Shown here one piece after another: positions 1 to 12,000 of a stretch of 64,000 bases of DNA; position 1 is the first letter of the stretch; each line of letters opens with the position of its first letter. Origin of the DNA: Adineta ricciae (lineage: Eukaryota; Rotifera; Eurotatoria; Adinetida; Adinetidae). Both the position numbers and the translations under genes were made by a program. The notes under the pieces were generated by a model. That model was not told the origin of the DNA. It saw only the letters and a program-made list of their open reading frames with translations, and searched no databases. Location: assembly GCA_905250025.1 (NCBI GenBank), contig CAJNOJ010000078.1, positions 248,001 through 312,000 on the forward strand. The letters are read 5' to 3'.

Positions 1-273
1 CCTCGTATTGCATATGATTTGCTGTCAGCAGTCGGAGTAAATTATCAACTTTGCTTGACGTACTGGTGTCGAATAAAACGAAAAAAAGGAAAGAAAAATG
101 TCTAAGGACATAGAGAACAGAATAGAAAAACACTTATTTTAACTTTCATTTGCAACCTTCAGTAATAAAAAAGACCGATTTAAACTTTCTTTTGCTTTCT
201 GGTGCAGAAATGAAGTACAAACAATGTAAGTAATGCCGATATGATTGTTCGATCGAGTCATTTTCTTTCTTAG

Positions 274-1945
274 TATGTCCCAAATCCTTGCGACCAAATC
301 CATTGCTGCACAAAAGACACCAACGTTGTTCCTTATGCGATACACTATTGAAAACTCAACGTTACATGACAGTCGGTAAATCAGTCAATGAATCGTTCGC
401 TATCAAGGATGAGAAAGCGATTACCTACGCCGAATGTTGTCGACAGTATTTAAAAGAATCTTCTCTTGTGGATAAGCTACATATGATTTGTTTGAAATGC
501 TGCAATAATTTACAACGAGTACATGCATTGCATACGGATGCGGATGATTTAACTGAGAAACTACGGCGGACTTGTTCGAAAACGAAACGTTTACATCGTA
601 TTCGACATTCATCGTCGAAAAGCGAAACAGATATAAAAATTAAGATCGAATCATCGCCAGTGGATCATGTCAAAGATTTGGCAATTCCAACATCAGCGAT
701 TATTCCAAGTATTAATTCAGCTTTCATTCCTCCGCAAATCTTTTCACATGAACATGAATCTAATCAACCATATCTCTATCAACACAAGATAACGAATCCA
801 TCACCAGTATGAATCACTGCATTTTCGCATAACTATCACGAATATTCACTGATAATCTCTTAGATTCCATTCGCGCAATTCCTTATTGATTCTCCAATAG
901 CAACCAATCTCTCTCAGCGTGACAAACAACGAAATCTTTCCAACTGTGAACAAATATCGCCAGGTTTGTATTCAAATATGCATAGTCCACTAAGGACAGT
1001 CTTCCTTCTCACGAGATTAATCACGAAAGGACCTTCCTCGATAAATTTTTTTGCGACATATGTTTCGCATCACAATTCCTCGTCTTTTCAGAAGCATAGT
1101 TTTAATATTCATCATAGTCACATACTGCTTTACAGTCGTCATGTCTTTACCAAGAAAACATGAATGTTCTAATTCGACTATGAAAAAACATACTCCACAA
1201 ACCGTTTGTTCAGATCCGACTACGAACGATTATATTCGTGCATAGTTTTACACTATTTCCATAATAAATACAGCGAAGAAGAACTTTGCTACAAGCGATA
1301 AGTAATCGATAGTATTAATTGGATTATTTTCATCTAGATGATGATCATTCTATTTCGTCATATCCCAACGAGGATGAAAGCAATAGTAAAAATGCTCGTC
1401 TGTCTCGTCGGCAATATGATTTTCTTATTGAATTACCTGATCAACAGTCGTTAAATGCATTTATCGAAACATCAGCATCCGAATCCGGCTCACGATGGAC
1501 TTGGCGCCGAACATCATCGAACTCTCGCGGTTACAAAGTTTACTATGTATGCAATTTTTCTATGCGTCGTCATTATCATCCATGTCCAGCGGCCATGTAC
1601 GCCTTATTCAATCCCGCTGGTTCAATATCCGTATATTCATATGGTCAACATCGACACATTCCGAAAAATCATCTGCCATTGATAATCTCAGATCAAACCA
1701 AAGACGAAATATTCAAATGTTTACAAACAGATATGTCCGCGACGAGTATTCGTGAACATTTAATTCGCTTGAAGTTGCCATTCGGTGATACAAAGAAATT
1801 GAATAATTTCATAAAGTATCATCGAGAGTTATTACGGTTCGGGGCAGTAACAAATGTTCGAGTCAATGGAACTGCTTATCGACAGCCTCAATATTGGGCT
1901 ATTCGACGATCGTCACCAGTCAATACGAGCACGACAATATTGTAG
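274..1945 (+). CDS. ZAD-like plus FLYWCH/MULE-like zinc-binding protein, 5' end missing
   Basis: Three exons join in phase: 274-806, 864-963 and 1338-1945. The first begins at an acceptor (TTTCTTTCTTAG), in the middle of a codon, so at least one upstream exon lies before 274 or outside the window; no initiator ATG is in frame. Exon 1 carries paired cysteines (CSLC, later ICLKCC) spaced like an insect-type ZAD dimerisation domain, then a basic region. Exon 3 has a C-x10-C then HxH pattern (YYVC...HPC...GQHRH) inside a WRKY/GCM-like fold typical of FLYWCH domains and of N-terminal regions of MULE-derived proteins. No transposase catalytic core follows; the protein stops at 1945, with AATAAA at 2030. 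The 374-bp intron 2 is long for this window. Likely a nuclear DNA-binding protein, possibly of transposon origin. Domain calls are by pattern only. Confidence 0.55.
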
Positions 1946-2740
1946 ACAGTTTTATTTAAATTCAAATCAATTTGAGCATGGTGTTTTCGATTTTTTTTCT
2001 CTCTCTTTACAATTCTATTATGATAACCAAATAAAGATTTATTACTAATTTATTGAAAGATTTACTCGAAATTATGATCATGTTCTTGTCCATCATGAGA
2101 TAAACTGGCGCATAGAACAAACATAAAGCGACAGATTGGTTATTTTCTAGTATTTATATCAGCTTTTTGTTTGCATATATATATATAATCCTGCGTGACA
2201 AAATCCTAATCTAATAGGGATGAAGAATAATTAATAGAGCACTTTGTTCTATTAAAGAAAAAAATCAATATGTGCCATGGAGTTTTTCCTTAATGTCCAT
2301 GGTACGTTCTATTTCGTTTTTTTTTTGTCTGCTTTTCTATCAATTTCTTTTTCATTGTCAGAGGGATATATGAGATCGCGATCTCTTATCATTTTCTTCA
2401 ATGAAAAGGAACTTTAGTGAAGAGGAAAACTGTCGTTTAAGCGACGCGAGTACACAAATGCAAGCGTCTGAACATTTATTTTCTTTGCATGTTATTTCTT
2501 GGCGTTGCTTGATCGGAATGCTCAATAAAGGCGAACGAGACTGAGTGTCGAATAAAATTGAGTTGCTTCCAGTAATGAGAATGTATGTGTTCGCACGATT
2601 TCCTAACAACTTTTCCTCTTCTCTATTGATTGATTTAATAAGAGCATATATATATATATATGTACGTATGTATACATGAATCTCGAAAACTCTTCTTCTA
2701 GATGTTTTTCGCTTTCGTGTTTATTTCATAATGTGTTCGC
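1946..2740. other. Intergenic region with (AT)n tracts
   Basis: 3' UTR of the preceding gene (AATAAA at 2030-2035) followed by A+T-rich sequence with short (TA)n runs near 2174-2190 and 2645-2661. The longest open frame here (minus strand, 2358-2609) lacks an ATG and shows no recognisable domain. The last part probably contains the promoter of the receptor gene at 2741. Confidence 0.5.
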
Positions 2741-5700
2741 ATGCATTCGCAGTATTGGATATTTTCTATTATGATTGTTTTTCTCAATGCTAATGAAGAC
2801 AACAAACCAATTACGTTACACATTGGCGGTTTGTTCGATCATGAAAATCCGTTGATGAATCATGGTCAAAAGGATCTCTATGCTGCTCAGATGGCTATTA
2901 AAGAAATTAATTCGCGTTCCGATGAATTGTTCAATAATCGTTATGTCTTTGAATTAGCATCAAACAATTCGAAAGTCTCTTGAAAAAGAAGACTGATTGA
3001 GATGAGAGAAAATGAGTGTCGTGTTTTTGTTTTAGTGTGATCCAGTCTATGCTGTTGATGCCTTCTTTCATGCGATCTTTCGTGGCCGTCAGTTGTTATT
3101 TCTCATCGGAACATCGTGTTCGTCTGAAACAAAAGCTGTCGTTCAAGTTGCCGATTATTACAATCTTATTCTTGTGAGTAGTATCTTTGAAATTGATGGA
3201 CAAACATCCGATGGATTCAAGAACGGAAATGAATTCATTTATCTAATCTAGTTTTCCCATTCGACTTCATTTATTTCTCAAGCAAATCAAACATATTCCA
3301 CACTTGTACGTCTTTCTGTTTGGGATGAAAATTATAATGACGCACGTGTTGCATTCATTCAAGCTAATAATTGGTCTCGAGTAGCGATTATCCATCAAGA
3401 TTCAATCGAACATTCTCTTGTAATAAATCGTGCGTTTCTACACTGGATCTTTATTGAATTTGCTTTGTTCATTCGAAGATGATGGCCAAATTAGCTAAAC
3501 GTTTGAACGAATCGAATATCGAAGTCATTCTAACACAAAGTGCTTCAACAGCTAATCTCACGTCAGCACTTGTAACTCTTCAAGTAAACAGATCGTTGAC
3601 AATCGAGGCTTGTCTAGGTTTGGTTTGTTTCATTCCTAGGAAAAGAAAGCTCGAATTGTTTTCGTCAACTTCGACGTTTCGGCAAGAACGATTTTCTTCT
3701 GTGAAGTCTACCGATCATTTACGAAACAATTACGCGAACGTTATGTGTGGATCTTAACTGGCAATGATTATCATTTATGGAATTTTTCGATTAATGGTTG
3801 TTCACAGAAGGAAATCATCGATGCAGCTCGTAGCCACATCATTGTCGATAGTTCATATGAAGCAAAACCGAGTTCTATTAATCCAAAGATGGTTAGTTAA
3901 TTATCGCCAGAGAAAAACATGGAAAACGAATCCAGTTTGACTGTTTAGACACCAGAACAATTAGCAGAACATGTGCAATTGAATACACATCTGGATCGAC
4001 AAACTCTACATGCGTATGATGCGGTTTGGGTGATTGCACTGTTGATCCGAATGTCAATTGGACGAAAGTAAAGAGCAAGATTCAACGAGTTTCAATTTAG
4101 TTCTTCAATTCATTTTAGCATCTCAATTGAAAGTTTTACATATGAACGAACGGATATGAGAGATCAATGGTTGGGATTATTAGAAGAAATCTATTTCATA
4201 GGAGTTTCTGTAAGTTGATGATAAGTAGGATGAATGAAAGCGACGAGATTGTTTCTAGGGTCCGGTATCATTTCGAAATCGCCGCCGACGTGCTGAAACA
4301 CTCATTAGTCAATTCCAAACTGATTCCATAGGGCAATACATTGAAAAAATTGCTGAATATTCTCTGGCGACAGGTTTAAATACCAATTGCTCGATGTGTC
4401 GACCATTAATTTGGCCAGGTAGAATCTAAAGAAATGATACCAAACTGCTAAAACTCAAACAATTCGTTTAGGCTCGACTCCGGTTGATCGTCAACGCACT
4501 GAGATCCATCGACTTATCATGAGCGGAGTCGAAATTGCGCTAATAACAACTAGCTGTATACTAGGCCTTGCATTGGCAATCTTCTTCTTGACATTCAATA
4601 TCATCAAGCGTCATCAACGGTAATGAAATAAAAAGGAAACGGAGATTAGTGCTTCGAGTACAGTTTGACCCGATTGTTTTGAATGCACCAGCTCTAAAGA
4701 TTAGACTAGATAAAATTTCGCGTTTTCTTCTCAACGAAGAGAAAGAAGAACGATACTCTTCGCATCTATTGAGTATCTATTAGAATGAGATTAGTATTTC
4801 CAATTATTGAACTTGGCATTTTCATGTCAGCGAATCGAATGTGATCATCGAAAATTTGCTGCAAAATTGAAATTCATTTGTTTGCTTAAGTTATATCAAA
4901 TTATCCAGTCCAAAATTAAATAACATGATGATTTTGGGTGCCATGCATATCCATATATCCATTCTTCTCTACGCTCTGGATGAATGGTTTCTTGCTCGTC
5001 ATTTGTTAGGACATGCATGCATAGTAAGCATTCGATTGATTTGCTTTTCTGCGATTACACTACTTCTATTTTTAGTTACGCGTTTTTCTATTTTCTGGCG
5101 GATTCTCATTACTGTTCGGCTCAATGTTTCTGAAAACCCTACGTGTTCATCGGATATTCACGTCACGTGATCGACCCATACTTCAATCTAAAGTGAAAAA
5201 TTCTCTTGCAGCTAAAAATATGCTGACAAGCAAATATGCTTTCTCTAGTTGTTGCGAGATCATCATCTCCTTTTGGTGTGTCTATATCTGTACATTGTTG
5301 ATCTAATATTTGCTGTATTTTGGCAAACATTTGATCCAAATTCCGCCCAATTCACATACAAAACGGTGCGTAGAAAAACAAATTCTTGGAACAATTGATT
5401 TTTATTGTTTTTTCTCTGTTTATTTAGGCGAAAGGAGTCAATATGGATATAATCGTCTTAAATGAAATCTACTATTGTGATTCGCGCTATCGACATAAAA
5501 TCATTTCAGTTATTTATTTATATAAGTCGCTATTTCTCGTTCTGGGTGGTTATTTAGCTGCTAAGACACGGCATGTGCATATAGCTGCTTTGAATGATTC
5601 GAAATATATCGTGTGGAGTATTTATATTGTTGTCCTCACGAGTTTATTTTCCGTTATTGTGATGATTTCGATGAAGACTTTACGAACATATGTGGTCATA

Positions 5701-6587
5701 TGTTTAGTGGTGGTGTTGATGACAAGTTCAATCTTGTGTTTGATTTTTTTACCTAAAGTAAATCGAAGCAAGATGGTTTATCGTTGGTAAATTTAGTTTG
5801 ATTTAGATTATTAAATTGAAAAATCCAGGTCGAGGATCACATGATATCGTTTCGAAAGATTTAGTAGTCGATGTATCTCGAACAAGACGGCTGATCGTGA
5901 AAACAAGTTATTTCGAAAGTTATCGATATGCACAATTGCAGAATCGAGAATTGAAAGCAGAATTGGTTCGGGTAAGTTCTATTCGTATTGAGCTCACAGT
6001 ATTGTTTCTTCTCCCGAAATATAGTTGAACAATATTCTGCATGCACTAGAACAAAAGTTGGAACCATTGGCATCTACTGTAGCTCTGGCGCTTTTCCCAC
6101 TGGCCGTACGTTTAGCAGCAACATTCTCATGTAAACCAAAGATGCCGTATGCCAATCTTTTAAGTTAACTTCAATCTTTAATGTGATTTTCCACTCTAGA
6201 TCATCGCCCCGTTCAACCGAACATGAGATAAACATCAATCCAGTCGTATCTTCACCGGAGCACGAGGCTTTACTTCCAAATGATTCTTTCGAATCCAATG
6301 CTGATGTGTTCAATTGCAATCAACTCTTAGCATCCTCACCTTCGTCAGCATCTGAACTGAACCTTTCATTCATAACGCAGACCATAGATGAGACAAGCTC
6401 ATTACTGTTAAGTGCTTTAGACAATCAGCAATATGCAACAACCGATGATGAAACTAATACCAGTCAATCGTTAACACCAACTCAAATATTTAGTGATAAT
6501 GAATCGGTGCTTTACTCACGTTTATCAGATGAACTAAATATATATCAAGCAACATTGGATAGTGATTTAGAACGCATAGATCGATAG
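2741..6587 (+). CDS. GABA-B-type metabotropic receptor (class C GPCR)
   Basis: Sixteen exons (2741-2974, 3036-3173, 3252-3419, 3479-3583, 3640-3891, 3949-4067, 4119-4209, 4259-4418, 4472-4619, 4891-5023, 5076-5192, 5249-5365, 5428-5757, 5807-5971, 6025-6146, 6200-6587) join in phase to a 928-residue protein. A short signal peptide precedes a Venus-flytrap ligand-binding domain (THIGGLFD-like start, ARIVFVNF, YVWILTGND). TM1 follows with ALITTSCILGLALAIFF, then YIKLSSPKLNN and the TM3/loop motif FLKTLRVHRIF, which are GABA-B signatures. Later helices include YKSLFLVLGGYLAAKT. The tail has a heptad-like region (AQLQNRELKAELVR, LNNILHALEQKLEP) matching the GABA-B coiled coil used for heterodimerisation, then a Ser/Thr/Asp-rich end. 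Known family role: slow inhibitory Gi/o signalling. Whether it binds GABA and which subunit it resembles cannot be decided here. AATAAA at 6621. Confidence 0.88.
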
Positions 6588-6862
6588 TGTTGTCTTGTTA
6601 TGTTTCTGAAGATTGACATGAATAAATATTTTCTCATAGAACAGCGACATCCTTCGACGCTGCACTTGACTCATATTTTCTTTCACCAATCTTTCGATTT
6701 CTCTTCAGCAAGCAAATATCCAAGTACTAATCAATTAATTGTTTCGCAATAATTTTTCAATGACTGATATGACATAATTTCCTCTCAATATATAATCATT
6801 GGTCTCGTCTAGATTAGTTCATATTTGTCCGATTCATTTTTAGTACTTAATTTATTTCTTCC

Positions 6863-8246
6863 ATGTGTCCTCGACGTGATAAAGCCAATGCGAATACTCG
6901 GCCGAATTCATCGAAACGTGAAGAACGTGAAACTCGTCAGCAGGAGAAGCAAATTCGCGAGAAGAAAACATACTTGAGAAAAGATGAAAACGCTGGGGCA
7001 TTCAATACACAACTACGAGCATTCAATCTACAATTGAGAAATATTGTTGGCGACGGAAATTGCTTATTTCGAAGTTGTAAGTCACTATTTCCAATATCTG
7101 ACTTTTGCACAAGAAAGAAATCTCATCTGTGCATAGTTGCTGATCAAATGGATGGTGATCAACATCGACATGCTCGTTATCGACAGCAAATTTGCGAGTA
7201 TATGCGTGCGAATCGAGAAGATTTCGAACCATTCATTGTCGATCAACCGTTTGATGCATTCGTTCATTCACTTTCGAAAGATGGAACATTCGGAGGAAAC
7301 GAATGTCTTGTCGCGTTTTCTCGTCTTTTCGATGCCAAAATCTGTATACATCAAGTAATGCTTGACAAGAATTTGACGTACCGATGAAAGATAACTTTTA
7401 TCACTGATTTAGTTGAATCAACCTGTTTGGATTGTATGTTTCTCCGAACCTCCTAAACATGAAATTCATATTTCCTATCATAATTATGAACATTATTCTT
7501 CAGTAAGGAAACTAGGTGATCTCACATTGACATCCGCAAACGTTCGTCAAGCAATGACGACGTGCAATCCGACAGTTTTGAATGATAAGAAGAAAACAAC
7601 TACAAATGAGAACGGTCATGGTGCGTGTGCATTCGATCCTCCAGAATTGTTTAGTGAACACGACGTCGAATATATTTGTGCACAATTAGAAAATCCCGTT
7701 GATCGCCAGTTAATTCGCGATATATTAACCGATAGTCGCGGAGATATTGATGGAACAATCGCTCATTTTATGGCATTGGACGCATCGCCAGTATCTCTGC
7801 CAATTATTTCTCAAGAATCAATTGAAAGAATCATGACGATAACAGGAATTAACGATGTCGAACTGATCGAACAGTCCTACAAACATCATAATCTTGATGT
7901 AGAATCGACTGTTGAAGCATTATTGAAGTTAACAACAGATGACAAAGTTACCGAAACCATTTCCGAAGAAGATGTGTTGGAAAAAGAAGAATATGTGTCG
8001 GAAAAGGAAGAAGATGTTAAATCTAAAACTACATCAAAACCAAAATCTCGACCGGCATCTGGCCGTCAGGTGAAGGCCGACAAGAAAAAAGCGAAGAAAC
8101 AACGAGCAATTGAAAAGCATCGTGCACAAATCATCGCCACAACAGCCAAAGCCGAATCCAAACCAATGGAAAAGAAAGCGGAAGTAGCGGCTAATGCCCA
8201 ACAAGAAAACGTGCCACCAGCTAACATGGAATTTATTAGTATATAA
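6863..8246 (+). CDS. OTUD3: OTU-family deubiquitinase, OTUD3-like
   Basis: Three exons (6863-7076, 7137-7354, 7413-8246). The N-terminal half is an OTU cysteine protease domain. The motif GDGNCLFRS carries the catalytic Asp and Cys; FVHSLSKDGTFGGNECLVA and AKICIHQ follow; the catalytic His lies in the HISYHNYEHYSSVR segment. The order and wording match OTUD3, which cleaves K6/K11/K27-linked and other ubiquitin chains in the cytosol. A UBA-like helix block (ELIEQSYKHHNLDVESTVEALL) lies in the C-terminal part, as in OTUD3, followed by a Lys/Glu-rich tail. Start: first ATG of the exon, just after TTATTTCTTCC. Skipping intron 1 restores FRSFADQMDGDQHRHARYR, which aligns better with the family than the unspliced reading. 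AATAAA at 8282. Confidence 0.88.
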
Positions 8247-9097
8247 ATATTGTGATATAGCTTGCTGAGCTTTATTTTTGTAATAAAATGTCGATGAATG
8301 ATTCGGTTAACGATATGACTCGATAGCGATTCGATTTGTCATGACACTTTTCATCTTAGTGTCACGTAAAGGTCAGTGTAATCTATACTCTTGGCAACAA
8401 ATGAAATCACAATCATTTCATTAATAATGAACTATGCTATACTTCACTATCCACTTGAAAAATAATTATAAACCAATAATTAACCTCGCTACTAACGGCA
8501 ATTCAAGTGCAAACAATTGCTGCGTTTTTCATTCTTTTCACCGACATTGTACTCGTTCCATTAACGTTCATTCTTAGCAATAAAAGTTTTTTTTTCAATA
8601 GTTCAAGGTGAATTCAAATTACTTCTCTTGCGTTCTTCTTCTCCTGCGAGAAAGTTCAATTAATCATGACGGATGCTCGTTCTAGTCATCGACAATGAAC
8701 AACAACAAAAAAAGAAAGGGAAAGAAAAGACATTCATTGCAGCAATTGATCATAATCTGTTCTCTTTTTTTCATATTCTTTTCATTCATTCTTTACTCGC
8801 TCTCAGTTGACCTAGTAAACGCACACCTGTTGCTCGTTCATTGTGACACACATTAGCGCACCCTATCGATGTGTCAAATGTTTACCTGAATGAATAAAGG
8901 TAAATGTCATTCATCAATGAAAGTTGACCGATAGTAATTTTACCTGGAGTGAGTCATTCACCGCAGACAAACCGTTTCTTTTTCAATATATTTTAACGGT
9001 CAAAAGATCGTTTGATTGAATATTTTTCTGTGAGAAGAAAAACCGTACGCGTTCTCTCTTTATCGCGAGTGTGCTCGAGGCCATTCAACGGTAATGC
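8247..9097. promoter_or_regulatory. Intergenic region upstream of the Bark-like gene
   Basis: No coding frame. Contains a cluster of E-box-like words: CACCTG at 8824-8829, TTACCTG at 8882-8888, AGGTAAA at 8898-8904 and TTACCTG at 8940-8946. The middle two form an inverted repeat, TTTACCT/AGGTAAA, with a 10-base spacer. The stretch presumably includes the promoter and 5' UTR of the gene starting at 9098. No TATA box is evident. Regulatory meaning is inference. Confidence 0.3.
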
Positions 9098-12000
9098 ATG
9101 GCGTCGTTGCATCTCGTTATCATTTTCTGTTCATTTGCTCTGTTTCAAACGAGTATCTTACCAAATCTTGTTGGTGACGTTCTTTTAACACGTCTCGAGA
9201 GTCCCTATGATGCACCTGGAGATGCAGTTATTCCATTTGGCTCCACCGTTACGGTCGAAAGTGGAACGACTGTGCGATTCCCACGCGGTTCACAGCTTAT
9301 TGTTCGTGGAACACTTCTAGCCAAGGTAAAATTTCACTGATAGCATATGATCTCTTAATGTAATTGTTGATTAGGGTACACCTGATCGACGAATTATATT
9401 TACTAGCTCAACAAGTGCACTCTATCAGGATCAACAACAGATTCATCGAACATCGGGTGCTAATATACGATTTCGTCTTGTTGATGGGTCAAGTGTGCAG
9501 AATGGTCTTCTACAAATGTACTTCAAAAATCGTTGGCGTTACGTGTGCACAGAATTTTATCGGTAAGACACTTTTTCAAAGAACTCTCTTTTCCGATCAT
9601 GATTTCTTTTCCACAAAGATGGTTCGATTACGATGCGACATTGACCTGTCGAATGATGGGTTTTCGAAATGGAAGTGTTATACCATATCGCATTAATGGC
9701 AGCGAACCGCCTTGGTACGGTTTACAAATCGATCATCCTGCATGTCGACCCTTTGTTGATGAACATGTACTTGACTGTCCTGGAATCAGTGTACCGCCGC
9801 GCCTAGGCCTTCATATTTGTGGTAAATATTTCTTTTAGATTTTACAAGGGCGATTCTCCTCTTTAGCTACTAACTTAAACTATATATATATGTATACAAT
9901 CACGATTAACCTTAAGAACGCATCAGAGATTGTCACATACATTCATTTGTTGATAGACTTGATAAGTGTGTTTATTTTGAAATGAAATCAGTGATGGTGA
10001 AGATATGCATGAGAATTCTAGGGCGTCTGATTGATTTTTTTTCAGAAGGACTCGATGATGTAATTTTTCTTTGTCATGCATCATCAAAGCGAAATATATT
10101 AGATCTGACATAATATCAAATGTTTTGTTCGATTGGAAGTTCTTGACTAGATTTCAATAATACTTTGAGATCTTCTTTGACATGTCAAATAGCTTTTGAG
10201 TTCAAGGTCAATCCAAGGTTAGGAATCAATCAACATATTTCCAACTATGATGATGAATTTTTAAAAAAAGTTTTGTGACAAAATCTCTTCTAGCTTTTAA
10301 TATCTTCTTCTTCTTTTTATCTAATTAATTTAGATCAATTAACTCAGTAAGAATATATTCATCGTGCACTTTCTAATTTCTGCTATGTTTGTTGCTTGCA
10401 CACTGCTTTGCCTTTTCTACTTCTGCTTGCTTTTATTGTTGCACGGCTTATTTTGATAAGATTCCTTCGAATTTTCGTCTTCTCTAACATGAACTCATCC
10501 GTTTAGACGACAAACAGTATGTTCGTTTGCAATGTGATGGCTTTTTTGACCCATTGACTGTTCTCAATTGGGGCGGCATTGTATTCGAACGAAAATTCTC
10601 AACGATTAAATTAACTGATATTCCAGAAATATCAGATGCAGCTTCACCGCTGTACAACGATCTCAATCAACGACCATCAATATTGAATTATGTTGATATT
10701 CTCCATGCTGGTTTAAGACCAGAACTAACCATTCGATCGTACGCCGAACGCTTTGCCGCACTGACAGTATTCGATAATTTAGTCAATCCATTGTTTGACA
10801 ATATTACAGTACTTTACTCTGCATCAGATGGAATGAATTTTTCTAATGTTGGTAGTTCGGTCAAACTAAAAAACTCGGTGTCTGCCTATAATCGAGGTAT
10901 GAAAAAAGTTCAATCTGTTTTGTATGTACACTCTGTCGAACTTTTCAGGACATGGTATTGCTGTGACGAGTCGATATGGTAATGTAACTTTGGATAATGT
11001 TCATGTCTATGACAATGGTGGTGATGGTGTCTACTATGCAATGAATAATACAGAATGGTCAGAAAGAGAACAAGAAGAGAGTCCAAAGCGTTTGTACAAG
11101 TCATTTTGTGAAACAGCGAATACAGTCGAATTTCCAAGTTATTTCACGTACCGACCTCCGGCAGCTGGAACATGTTGTACACAGGTAATGAGTGCTAGTT
11201 TGATTTTATTGTAATCGATTGTTGTTGTTGTTGTATTCAGGCTTTTTCGTCGATGTATAACACGCGTTTAACTGTTCATTTTCAATCCGTGTTTCTTGGT
11301 GACTATCGTACACGATATCGAATCGAATTATACAATGGTCTCTTTGACATGATGCCTTTGTTAGCCAATGTCACATTCAATCGAACAATAGAAAGTTTAT
11401 CATCGTCATCAAATGAATTACTTGTACGTTTATGTCATTCCTGTGATGACGTACGAAGTTTGTCATGCTGGAATCAATCTGATCGAATACAATTGTATGT
11501 GGTCAATGATGATGGTTAGTATTTGTTGGGAAAATATGTAGATATCATTCTATTTGACTTCGTTTCTTTTTCAGGTCGTGATGCTGACATGCACATCTGG
11601 AATAGTCGTATCGTTAACAACTCACTTAATGGTGTTCGAGTGGTGAATTTGCGGAGTCTCATTGAAATTAATCAAACAATAATCAATCATAATCAACGTC
11701 ACGGCCTGGATATTGACTCAGGAGCTGGTGCTCTATGGACTTACCATTCGAAATTCAATTCCAATGGTGAGGACGGTATTCATATGATTTACGATGGAGG
11801 AGAACGTCGAATCTTTTATTCGGACATCTCGTTCAATCATCAACATGGTTTATCTGTTCGTCCGGATTCTGCACCGACTGGCTTTTTATTATCATCACTT
11901 ACTTTCCCAACATTTGCTTGTCGTCAACTGACGTTTGTCAATGGTTCATCGATACGTTCAAACGGTTTCTATGGTCTGTGGCACCGCGCAACATGTCATC

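Noticed and set aside
1051-1245. 64-codon frame inside intron 2 of the first gene, possible extra exon
   Set aside because: The flanking exons join perfectly in phase without it and its product shows no link to either domain.
274-1945. Active Mutator-like transposon
   Set aside because: No DDE transposase core, no terminal inverted repeats found, normal introns present.
2358-2609. 83-codon minus-strand frame
   Set aside because: No ATG start and no domain; lies in A+T-rich intergenic DNA.
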